The notes below the pieces were generated by a model that saw nothing but the letters and a program-made list of their open reading frames with translations, made no database searches and had not been told where the DNA came from. DNA of 64,000 bases from an uncultured Hyphomicrobiales bacterium. GTDB taxonomy: Bacteria; Pseudomonadota; Alphaproteobacteria; Rhizobiales; Ancalomicrobiaceae. Below, piece by piece: positions 49,205-57,821 of the stretch. Position 1 is the stretch's first letter. Each line of letters starts with the position of its first letter. Made by a program: the position numbers and the translations under genes. The stretch covers positions 1-64,000 of the forward strand of contig CAIYYN010000005.1 of NCBI GenBank assembly GCA_903930435.1, written 5' to 3'.

Positions 49205-49783
49205 ATGGCGGGCACCTTCTGGCTAATTGCGGGACCGAATGGCGTAGGCAAGACAACCTATGCCTTTCGCAACCTGCTAGCCACCGCCGGAACCATCAAC
49301 TTTGTCAATCTGGATGAGATCGCACGCGGACTCTCGCCGTTGAGGCCACAGGCGGCGGAACGCGATGCAGCGCGTGTGGCGCTTGAGCGCTGTCGCGATT
49401 TCATGCGGTCGGGCACTTCCTTTGCGATGGAAACGACGCTCGCCGGGCGCACTCATTTCCATCTGGTCGATGAAGCCCATGCAGCCGGGATGAACGTCAA
49501 CCTTCAATATTTCACGGTTCCTGACGTCGAAATCACATTGAAGCGGATTGCACGGCGTGTCGCAGAAGGTGGACATGACGTCCCCGAGGCTATTGTTCGG
49601 CGTCGGTTTCCGCGCAGCATCGCCAATGCTGCCGAACTTGCTCTGAAGTGCAATCTTTGGCGGATTTTTGACGCATCACTCTTACCGCCGGTTCTGGTCG
49701 CCGAAGGACAGTTTGGTACGGTAGACTTCCGTTTTGCGGAGCGGAGCGACCAACTGCATCCCGGCCTCAGAACGATCATCTGA
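49205..49783 (+). CDS. zeta-toxin-like P-loop kinase
   Basis: 192 residues from the ATG at 49205; a GTG at 49190 would overlap the ettA stop. Walker A GPNGVGKTT follows the start MAGTFWLIA. Then FVNLDEIARGL, RSGTSFAMETTLAGRTHFHLVDEAHAAGMNVNLQYFTV and RIARRVAEGGHDVPEAIVRRRF follow the zeta-toxin/YghX-type domain order. Zeta toxins phosphorylate UDP-GlcNAc derivatives and block MurA, but stand-alone chromosomal homologues with no epsilon antitoxin are common and their role is unknown. No antitoxin-like gene lies next to it. It begins 11 bp after ettA on the same strand. Confidence 0.8.
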   Translation: MAGTFWLIAGPNGVGKTTYAFRNLLATAGTINFVNLDEIARGLSPLRPQAAERDAARVALERCRDFMRSGTSFAMETTLAGRTHFHLVDEAHAAGMNVNLQYFTVPDVEITLKRIARRVAEGGHDVPEAIVRRRFPRSIANAAELALKCNLWRIFDASLLPPVLVAEGQFGTVDFRFAERSDQLHPGLRTII

Positions 49784-49815
49784 CATCACGCTGTCTGACG
49801 CAGCGCAACCAAATC

Positions 49816-51225
49816 TCAATTCACCGCACCGCCCATCACTTTCACGGCGGCAGCGGCGCCAGCATCGATGGTGAGGCGGACGTCTTTGGGATCGAGCACG
49901 AAGCGCGTCGGGATCTTCTGCAGGCGATCCGATGTTGCGGGATCGAGGTCTTCGAAGGAGACCCGGTCGATGCGGACGCTGACGTTGTGACAATCCCAGC
50001 CATCGGCGGAGCCGCGCACCTCGGCAACCTGTTCTGGCGTCAGGCTGCAACGCCAGGCTTTCAGGCGCTCTTCCCAATTATGCATCTCAAGGCGCGTGAC
50101 CTCGAAGGAATTGCGGACAGAGCTGTCGATGGCAGTGGAAGCGACGGCTTCAAGCAGGTCCGCACCGGTCGGCCCCTCCAAGGTCTTCGACCAGTCGGAG
50201 GGCAGATTGCGACCGCTGTCGACCACGAGAAACAGGAATTTCTGCAAGACGATGGCATCCTGCCGGCTGAGCGGCTGATAGGGTTCGGCAGCGCTGGCAA
50301 GTGCCACGTTCAACCCATCCAGGCCCCAGTTATCGGTCAGGCCACCATCAAGCAGCTTGATAAAGCCGAGCGCGTTGGGATCGCGGTATTTGCTCAGCGC
50401 CGCGACATAGGCCCGGACATTGGCCGAGACGTTGCGATCCTCACCCATGGCCCGCAGGTGCGGGGGAAGCAAGAAGCCGCATTTATCGGCATAGGATTTG
50501 ACCACGACCGGCGTAAACACGATCGGTACCGCCGCCGATGCGGCCACCGCTTCCGAGACCGGGAAAGCTCTGAGATCAGAGCAGATCGTCGCGAAGGTGA
50601 TGGGCTCGAAGATGAAGGCCGTCTTGGAATTGATGTCGGACGCGTTGATCCAGACAAGCGGGCGACCGGGACGGTTCATGTCGGCAAAGGTTGCATTGCC
50701 AAAGACATTCTTGGCCAGCCAGGTCGGCAGGCCAGAGCGGTCATTGACGCCGCTGCCGAGCGCGCGTGTCACATTGTCGACCGAATAGACCTGCGTGCGG
50801 AGTGCTTCCTCGGCATTCCGGTACAGGAAACGGCTTTCGAAATCCGTGAGCGCGGCGCGACCCTTCAGACCGAAATAGGCCGCCGTGACCGATCCGCCGG
50901 ACACACCCGAAACAAAGCGCACCTGGTCCAGCAGGCGCCCGCCCTCTGGCAAGCGGATCTGGTCCAGCCCCCTCATCACCCCGAAGGAAAAGGCGGAAGC
51001 CCGCATTCCGCCACCTGAAAATGCGAGGCCGACGATCGTCGAGTGCAGGCTGTCGTCCCCGGCGATCGGGGCGACAGGACCCAACTGGGGAATCGAGGAC
51101 GGCACGTTGATGGGGGCGTTATCGATCGAACCGCAGGACGCCAGCAGGAGCATGAAGGCCAGCACGGCAGCCGGGCGGATCGAACCGGCAAGTCGCAAAA
51201 TCAGCAAGATCCAATTCCAGTTCAT
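49816..51225 (-). CDS. patatin-like phospholipase lipoprotein
   Basis: 469 residues. Signal sequence with lipobox LLLASC (Cys31). Patatin core: oxyanion hole SGGGMR (70-75) in VGLAFSGGGMRASAFSFGVMRGL, nucleophile elbow GVSGGS with Ser109, and the Asp of DGGLTDNWG that completes the dyad. Such enzymes hydrolyse phospholipid acyl esters. A lipoprotein patatin of this size is typically in the outer membrane or periplasm. It is convergent with the zeta-like gene, 32 bp apart. Confidence 0.87.
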   Translation of the reverse strand: MNWNWILLILRLAGSIRPAAVLAFMLLLASCGSIDNAPINVPSSIPQLGPVAPIAGDDSLHSTIVGLAFSGGGMRASAFSFGVMRGLDQIRLPEGGRLLDQVRFVSGVSGGSVTAAYFGLKGRAALTDFESRFLYRNAEEALRTQVYSVDNVTRALGSGVNDRSGLPTWLAKNVFGNATFADMNRPGRPLVWINASDINSKTAFIFEPITFATICSDLRAFPVSEAVAASAAVPIVFTPVVVKSYADKCGFLLPPHLRAMGEDRNVSANVRAYVAALSKYRDPNALGFIKLLDGGLTDNWGLDGLNVALASAAEPYQPLSRQDAIVLQKFLFLVVDSGRNLPSDWSKTLEGPTGADLLEAVASTAIDSSVRNSFEVTRLEMHNWEERLKAWRCSLTPEQVAEVRGSADGWDCHNVSVRIDRVSFEDLDPATSDRLQKIPTRFVLDPKDVRLTIDAGAAAAVKVMGGAVN

Positions 51226-51631
51226 CTCATTCGACAGGTGTGCCCGGCAGAAGCGTCATTCAACCGGCCTCAGTTCCATGGATGGAACGGGCCTCCTATA
51301 CTCCAACTGTCCATCACCGCACCATCTAAAAGTCGGCGACACACAATTCAAGCATCTGGCTGGTTGGTGGAACCGAAGCGACTGTGCCTGTCAAAACCGC
51401 CAGCGCAAAGATATTACAAAATAAAAATCAAATGCCATGAGATACTTAGATAAATTTGACTCTCATTTTGAAATAAATAATGAATTTATTCGATAAAATT
51501 TTATACAAATTAGAATAAAATATGAATTCACGAATAAACTCGAAATAATCCCTCAAAATACAATCCAATTGAATCTAAATATAATCTGTGATTACATTCA
51601 GATAACGACTTACATTGACTGAGGTGCTTTC
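51226..51631. other. AT-rich intergenic region upstream of the DUF2336 gene
   Basis: 406 bp without a gene, between two divergent genes. The half nearest the DUF2336 gene (51420-51600) is very AT-rich, with A/T runs and short palindromes (AATAATGAATTTATTC region). It probably holds the promoter for that gene and may bind nucleoid proteins. I cannot assign boxes. Confidence 0.5.
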
Positions 51632-52726
51632 ATGGTCCCCAATCTTGCTGCCATACACAACTCGCAGGATCATACGACCTTCGTTCCGACGAATGGAGCC
51701 GGCACCACGGTCAATCGCGACGAACTCGCGCGGCAACTGGTAAGCATGTACGGTCATGCGGCTCCGAATCTGTCGGAAAACGAAATCCAGGAGTTTGACA
51801 GCCTCTTCACCGATCTGAGTGCCGCCATCTCCCCGCAGACGCGCCTCTTCCTGTCGTCAAGCCTGGCACCGATTTCAAATGCACCGCATGGGATATCGTT
51901 CAGGCTGGCGCGTGACACCATCGAGATTGCACGCCCGATCCTCATCCAGTCGACTGTCCTGACAGACGAAGATCTTGTGCTGATCTGTGATGAACATCCG
52001 ACCAGCCACATGATTGCGATCGCACAGCGGCCCGTCATTTCGCCCACGGTCAGCGATGTGCTCGTTTTCCGTGGCGATGATCTCGTCCGCGTTCAAGTCG
52101 CCAGGAATGAGGGCGCGCAGATCAGTCCGCGTGGCTTCAGCCGGCTTGCAGGCCAGGCTCGCAGCGATCAGGCGATGGAACAGATATTGGTCGGCCGTCC
52201 GGATCTGCCCGGCATTGCTGTTCATATCATGGTGAAGTTCGGCTCAAAGACAGTTCGGGAATATCTGGAGCCAAGCATCACCACCCAGTCCGCAAGCCTC
52301 GATGGCCTTACGCCTGCACAGCGGGCAAAGGAACTGGACGGTCTCGACTTCGCGGTTGCCCGCGCGCGTGTCGATCAGATGGCGCAGCAGGGACAATTCG
52401 GCGAGAGCCAGTTCATGCGACTGGTCGCGGAAGAAAAGCTTGCGGAATCGCTTGTCACCCTGTCTCGGATCGTCGGCGTCAGCCTCAGCGACGTCAAATC
52501 CTGGTATCTTGAAAAGACACCCGAGACCCTGCTCATCGCAGCGCGGGCCTATGGCATCGACAGTCGGGCCATTTTCGGTCTGCTCGGACTTGGCAGGTGG
52601 CGCCATAACCTCGACAGCCGGTCCCGTCAGGCAGCGATGCAGCGCTACCAGCAGATGCCGAAGCCCATGGCTGTCAAATTGCTCGGCAATTGGCGCAAGG
52701 AACGTCGGGAAAACATGCTCGGATAA
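51632..52726 (+). CDS. DUF2336 domain protein
   Basis: 364 residues, no signal peptide or membrane segment. Most of it is a DUF2336 domain, made of alpha-helical repeats, with LSENEIQEFDSLFTDLSAAISPQTRLFLSSSLAPISNAPHGISFRLARDTIEIARPILIQSTVLTDEDLVLI. The family is common in alphaproteobacteria and its function is unknown; it resembles a scaffold or ligand-binding helical array. GAGGTG lies 6 nt upstream of the ATG. The next gene starts 36 bp later, but with no evident relation. Confidence 0.85.
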   Translation: MVPNLAAIHNSQDHTTFVPTNGAGTTVNRDELARQLVSMYGHAAPNLSENEIQEFDSLFTDLSAAISPQTRLFLSSSLAPISNAPHGISFRLARDTIEIARPILIQSTVLTDEDLVLICDEHPTSHMIAIAQRPVISPTVSDVLVFRGDDLVRVQVARNEGAQISPRGFSRLAGQARSDQAMEQILVGRPDLPGIAVHIMVKFGSKTVREYLEPSITTQSASLDGLTPAQRAKELDGLDFAVARARVDQMAQQGQFGESQFMRLVAEEKLAESLVTLSRIVGVSLSDVKSWYLEKTPETLLIAARAYGIDSRAIFGLLGLGRWRHNLDSRSRQAAMQRYQQMPKPMAVKLLGNWRKERRENMLG

Positions 52727-52762
52727 ATCTCGCGACCGAAAGTCTTATTCTGCTCAGATCAA

Positions 52763-53533
52763 ATGGTTGAGCTAGCGATGCGTTTCGCGTTAAAAAGACG
52801 CATGCGCATCGACATTTCGGAACTCTCCCCTGCTTTTCCAGACTTTCGTGTCGCCGTCCTGGTCGCCGAAGACCTGCGGATCATGGATGACCGGCCTGCT
52901 GCCCTGGCCAGTCTGATTGCGTCGCGCGAAGCCGACGCCCGCTCGCGCTGGGCAGGGCAAGAACTGGGCGAAATCCCGGGGATTCTGGCATGGCGTTTGG
53001 CCTACAAGGCCTTCGGCATCAAGAAGACCAGCTATCGCTGCTCGGTGGAACGCCTGGTCAAGAACGCGCTCGCCGAACGGCCACAGCCCCAAATCAATTC
53101 GTTTGTCGACGCCTATAATGCCGTCTCGCTGACACACGTCTTTCCGATTGGCGCTGATGATCTGGATCTCGTCAGCGGTGATCTGGCCTTTCGCTATTCG
53201 CGCGACGGGGACAGTTTCGTTGACATGGCCTCGAACGATGAAGCTGGCGGCGAAGCCATCCTGACGGAAGATCCACCCAAGCCGGGAGAGGTCGTCTACG
53301 CGGACGCAAACCACGTCCTGTGTCGACGCTGGAACTGGCGGCAGGACGCCCGCACCCTCGTCTCAAAGGCGACGCGCCGCGCGGTACTAACAATCCAGTC
53401 AAATGGTATTGGCGACCTCGACGCGGCGATCGTGGACGTGTCGGACCTGATCACGCGGTTCTCAGGCGGTCGCGTCCACGTCACGATCGCCGACGCAACG
53501 AGGCCTATCGTTGCGCTTGCCGGTACAGTCTGA
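52763..53533 (+). CDS. B3/B4 tRNA-binding-domain protein
   Basis: 256 residues. Most of it resembles the B3/B4 domain of phenylalanyl-tRNA synthetase beta chain found as a stand-alone protein: RCSVERLVKNALAERPQPQINSFVDAYNAVSLTHVFPIGADDLDLVSGDLAFRYSRDGDSF, then VVYADANHVLCRRWNWRQDARTLVSKATRRAVLTIQS. These stand-alone forms may edit or bind misacylated tRNA; their role is mostly unproven. ATG at 52763 or 52778. It shares its strand with DUF2336, 36 bp away. Confidence 0.78.
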   Translation: MVELAMRFALKRRMRIDISELSPAFPDFRVAVLVAEDLRIMDDRPAALASLIASREADARSRWAGQELGEIPGILAWRLAYKAFGIKKTSYRCSVERLVKNALAERPQPQINSFVDAYNAVSLTHVFPIGADDLDLVSGDLAFRYSRDGDSFVDMASNDEAGGEAILTEDPPKPGEVVYADANHVLCRRWNWRQDARTLVSKATRRAVLTIQSNGIGDLDAAIVDVSDLITRFSGGRVHVTIADATRPIVALAGTV

Positions 53534-53583
53534 CGCTCGATTTATCAGATCAGGCCCTTGCGCCACATTTATCCAGCCACGCC

Positions 53584-54213
53584 TCAGGCAGCCCTTTTGG
53601 CCACCGTGGAGGCAACACTTTCACGGGCTGCGTGTCGTTTCAGATAAGACTGAATCGGTTGCGACTGAGCGATGAAGCTGCCTGCCTCGGGCGTCATCTG
53701 CAAATACTCGAGGATCGGGATCAGGTTTATGTCGGCGAAGGTGAATTGGTCGCCAACGAGATGACCTGTCGCTGCAACTCCTGTCTGAACAAGCTCAAGC
53801 GCCTTCGTCACGGCGGGGATGACCGGATCAATCTTCGACCGATCCGGCGCACCATCGGGACCACCCGGAAAGATGTACGGGATCAGATACTGACGGACGA
53901 GGACGAGGTCGAGTGACGAGTTCACACGGGAAACCCATTGTTCCGTATAGGCATTCCCGACAGGGTCTGTCGGGAACAGAGCCGGTCCGGGAAACACCTG
54001 ATCGATGTAACGGGCGATGGCGCTCGATTCCGAGAGGGTCACCGAACCATGGCGCATAACCGGTACTTTGCCCAAGGGATTGATCGCCGTCACATCGGGA
54101 GAATGGGGGCGAGCCGGAACCAGTTCATAGGTGACGCCTTTTTCAGCCAAGGCAATCCGGCAAACCCGCACATAGGTCGATGCGGGCACCCCGATCAAGA
54201 TCAGACCATCCAT
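53584..54213 (-). CDS. glutathione S-transferase family protein
   Basis: 209 residues. Start chosen as the ATG at 54213 because GGGAGG lies 7 nt upstream; earlier ATG codons at 54219 and 54228 are in frame but badly spaced. N-terminal thioredoxin-like domain: LILIGVPASTYVRVCRIALAEKGVTYELVPARPHSPDVTAINPLGKVPVM with the TLSESSAIARYI glutathione-site motif. C-terminal helical domain is complete. Substrate unknown. It is divergent from the ArsR-methyltransferase gene, and shares the palindromic region with it. Confidence 0.88.
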   Translation of the reverse strand: MDGLILIGVPASTYVRVCRIALAEKGVTYELVPARPHSPDVTAINPLGKVPVMRHGSVTLSESSAIARYIDQVFPGPALFPTDPVGNAYTEQWVSRVNSSLDLVLVRQYLIPYIFPGGPDGAPDRSKIDPVIPAVTKALELVQTGVAATGHLVGDQFTFADINLIPILEYLQMTPEAGSFIAQSQPIQSYLKRHAARESVASTVAKRAA

Positions 54214-54351
54214 TTCCATTCCTCCCAAAGCTTACACGTCGTCTGGTGCAATTGACGCTCATTCTGATGATTTTCGACCGGTTCGCAATCAAATTACGGC
54301 AGACAGAAAACCGGCACATGACGAAACAATAGGGCCCTCCATTTTTCACTT

Positions 54352-54383
54352 GAAACGACATAAAGATATCTTTATATCGTTTC
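54352..54383. promoter_or_regulatory. near-perfect 32-bp palindrome, candidate operator of the ArsR-MTase/metF unit
   Basis: A 32-bp inverted repeat centred on GATATC, with outer arms GAAACGA and TCGTTTC. One mismatch occurs in each arm pair (C opposite T). It ends 3 bp before the ATG of the ArsR-type gene, so binding would block translation initiation or a promoter immediately upstream. It also lies in the divergent region toward the GST gene. ArsR-family regulators of S-adenosylmethionine/homocysteine metabolism are known in proteobacteria, so self-regulation by the adjacent protein is an inference. Confidence 0.7.
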
Positions 54384-54386
54384 CGT

Positions 54387-55430
54387 ATGAGCTACCTATC
54401 GCCACTCGCCGCGCCCGATCCGACTGACCGCCTGTCCGCCGAAGGACTGGTGGAGGTTCTGCGCGCGGCTGGCGAATCGACGCGTCTCAGAATTCTGGTA
54501 CTGCTTGAACGCGGCGACCTGACGGTGAAGGACCTCACCGAAATTCTCGGACAAAGCCAACCGCGCATCTCCCGGCATCTCAAACTGCTCGTGGAAGCGG
54601 GGCTGATTGACCGGTTTCCCGAGGGGTCGTGGGTTTACTATCGGCTCGCTGGTTCGGTCGCGGCAGTGACGCTCTCGACGGTGCTCGGGTCGCTCCTGGA
54701 TGCAAGGGACGCTGGCCTGATCCGGGATCGCGAGCGCCTCGACGCCGTCAAGCGTGCCCACGCCGAACGGGCCAGCGCCTATTTCAGCCGCAACGCACAC
54801 GCCTGGAGCGCGATCCGCTCGTTGCAGGTTGAAGAGACTGTTGTCGAGGGTCGGCTTCTGGAGGTCATCGGCAAGCAGCCCTTCGACGCCTTGCTCGATA
54901 TCGGCACCGGCACGGGCCGTATCATTGAATTGCTGGATGGACGGTTTGCCCGCGCCGTCGGCATCGATCAGAGCCACGACATGCTGTCGATCGCGAGAAC
55001 GCAGTTGGACAAAGCCGGGATCAGCGGCGTTCAGGTGCGACAGGGCGACATTTACGCGCTCAACCTGCCGCGCGACAGCTTTGACGTGATCACCATTCAT
55101 CAGGTCCTGCACTATCTGGACGATCCGCAACGGGCGATCCGGGAAGCAGCCCGCGTGTTGCGACCGGGTGGTCGCCTCGTGGTCGTCGATCTCAGTCCGC
55201 ACGAGGTCGAGAGCCTGCGCGACGAGCACGCGCACCGTCGCCTCGGCTTCAGTCACGCCGAAATTTCGCGCGCCATGAATGCGGCGGGTCTCGATCCCGT
55301 CGCCGTCACAGACGTACCGGCCACGCCGTCCCCCAACGGGCCGGACAAGCTTGGCGTCACAATCTGGACCGGCACGCGCCCTGCACAGCGCGCCAGTCGG
55401 TCCATGTCACATAAGGAGTTCCCGGCATGA
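54387..55430 (+). CDS. ArsR-type regulator fused to a SAM-dependent methyltransferase domain
   Basis: 347 residues. N-terminal winged-helix domain (about 20-95): STRLRILVLLERGDLTVKDLTEILGQSQPRISRHLKLLVEAGLIDRFPEGSWVYY. No metal-binding CxC typical of metal-sensing ArsR. C-terminal class I methyltransferase fold (about 135-330): motif I LLDIGTGTGRIIELL, followed by GIDQSHDM and [36 protein letters not shown]. The fusion with metF next to it resembles SAH/SAM-sensing regulators of methionine metabolism; whether the MTase fold binds SAM as a sensor or is catalytic cannot be told. The stop overlaps the metF start (ATGA). The palindrome just before the ATG is the likely operator. Confidence 0.85.
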   Translation: MSYLSPLAAPDPTDRLSAEGLVEVLRAAGESTRLRILVLLERGDLTVKDLTEILGQSQPRISRHLKLLVEAGLIDRFPEGSWVYYRLAGSVAAVTLSTVLGSLLDARDAGLIRDRERLDAVKRAHAERASAYFSRNAHAWSAIRSLQVEETVVEGRLLEVIGKQPFDALLDIGTGTGRIIELLDGRFARAVGIDQSHDMLSIARTQLDKAGISGVQVRQGDIYALNLPRDSFDVITIHQVLHYLDDPQRAIREAARVLRPGGRLVVVDLSPHEVESLRDEHAHRRLGFSHAEISRAMNAAGLDPVAVTDVPATPSPNGPDKLGVTIWTGTRPAQRASRSMSHKEFPA

Positions 55431-56335
55431 CCTCAGCTGATGTCATTGACCACAATCGGATTCGCGTCTCGTTCGAGTTTTTCCCGCCGAAGAGCCCGAA
55501 GATGGAGGAGACGCTTTGGTCCTGCATTGAACGGCTGGCTCCGCTGCGCCCGAACTTCGTCTCTGTGACCTATGGTGCTGGCGGTTCCACGCGCGAACGC
55601 ACCCATTCAACGGTTGCCCGCATCGTGCGTGAAACCAGCCTGAAGCCCGCCGCTCATCTGACGTGCGTCGATGCAAGCCGCGCAGAAGTCGATGATGTCG
55701 TGCGCGGCTATGCGTCGGCGGGCGTCAAGCACATCGTGGCGCTGCGCGGTGATCCCGCCGCCGGTCTTGGAAACGCCTATCAACCTGCACCCGATGGCTA
55801 TGCGTCGACGCCGGACCTGATCGCGGGGATCCGGGCCATCGGCGATTTCGAGATTTCGGTGTCGGCCTACCCGGAGAAGCATCCGGAAAGCCCGGATCTG
55901 CCCGCTGATATTGCCCTTTTGAAGCGGAAAGTCGAGGCTGGTGCGACCCGCGCCATCACACAGTTCTTCTTCGACAATGACGTGTTCGAGCGCTACGTCG
56001 ACCGGGTCCGGGCGGCAGGCATTACGATCCCGATCGTGCCGGGAATCGTGCCGGTGCTCGATTTCCAGCGGACCGCCGGATTTGCAGCAAAGACGGGCGC
56101 CAGCGTTCCCGCCAGCCTCGCGAAACGCTTCGAGGGGCTGGAAAACGACGAGAAGACCCGGCACCTCGTCGCAACGACAGTCGCCGCTGAACAGGTCTTT
56201 GATCTGGTCAAGCGCGGCTACCGCGACTTCCATTTCTACACGATGAACCGCGCCGATCTCGTTTATGCAATCTGCCACATGCTCGGTGTCCGGGCCGATG
56301 CATCCGTAGCAATGGGTGAAGCCGCAGCCGCGTGA
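55427..56335 (+). CDS. metF: 5,10-methylenetetrahydrofolate reductase MetF
   Basis: FAD-dependent reductase that makes 5-methyl-THF for methionine synthesis. 302 residues. Start MTSADVIDHNRIRVSFEFFPPKSPKMEETLW with the FEFFPPK motif. VTYGAGGSTRERTHSTVARIVRE and AHLTCVDASRAEVDDVV and LRGDPAAG are FAD/folate motifs; AITQFFFDNDVFERYVDRVRAAGI and VPGIVPVLDFQ follow the family order. GGAG lies upstream of the ATG. Coupled to the ArsR-methyltransferase regulator by ATGA overlap, so both are in one transcript. Confidence 0.96.
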   Translation: MTSADVIDHNRIRVSFEFFPPKSPKMEETLWSCIERLAPLRPNFVSVTYGAGGSTRERTHSTVARIVRETSLKPAAHLTCVDASRAEVDDVVRGYASAGVKHIVALRGDPAAGLGNAYQPAPDGYASTPDLIAGIRAIGDFEISVSAYPEKHPESPDLPADIALLKRKVEAGATRAITQFFFDNDVFERYVDRVRAAGITIPIVPGIVPVLDFQRTAGFAAKTGASVPASLAKRFEGLENDEKTRHLVATTVAAEQVFDLVKRGYRDFHFYTMNRADLVYAICHMLGVRADASVAMGEAAAA

Positions 56336-56371
56336 AGGCAGTCTGCGCAGCCATGCATAACTTGGCTATAG

Positions 56372-57409
<1,038 letters not shown>

Positions 57410-57521
57410 GATTTCGCCAGCCGGTTACTTTCGGCTACTTTTCCGGCAAGAAAAATTGCTTGACGTTTTCTTAGGGTGTTTATGCAATCATAGACGCAGT
57501 CAAGTAATAGGGAGTGCGCCT

Positions 57522-57821
57522 ATGGTCACCCTGTCCGCGATTGCTTTTCTCGCCGGGACCTATATCGGACTGCGGCTCGATATCCGAATGATAGCAGCGG
57601 CCTGTATGCTGATCTTGCTCGCGACAATCGGCTTTGGCCTGTCCGGCCTGATCACTGCCGAACAAACCGTCATGGACGCCTTCCTGCTGATCGCAGCCTT
57701 GCAGACAGGCTACGCCTGCATCGGCGTGCTGTTCGGGATGGGCATGATCGAGACCGTCGAGACCGTGCCGGTGCGCGCGATCACGCAGCCTTCTGCTTCT
57801 GGTAATCCTTCACGTCGGTAA
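57522..57821 (+). CDS. small membrane hypothetical protein
   Basis: 99 residues from the ATG at 57522, with GGGAG 7 nt upstream. Three hydrophobic helices: VTLSAIAFLAGTYIGL, MIAAACMLILLATIGFGLSGLI and AFLLIAALQTGYACIGVLFGMGMI, followed by a short basic cytoplasmic tail. I do not recognise the family. The last 41 bp overlap the 3' end of prfC on the other strand (convergent, tail to tail), so messages overlap. Reading frame upstream to 57396 is open but overlaps the pip stop and lacks a ribosome binding site. Confidence 0.65.
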   Translation: MVTLSAIAFLAGTYIGLRLDIRMIAAACMLILLATIGFGLSGLITAEQTVMDAFLLIAALQTGYACIGVLFGMGMIETVETVPVRAITQPSASGNPSRR

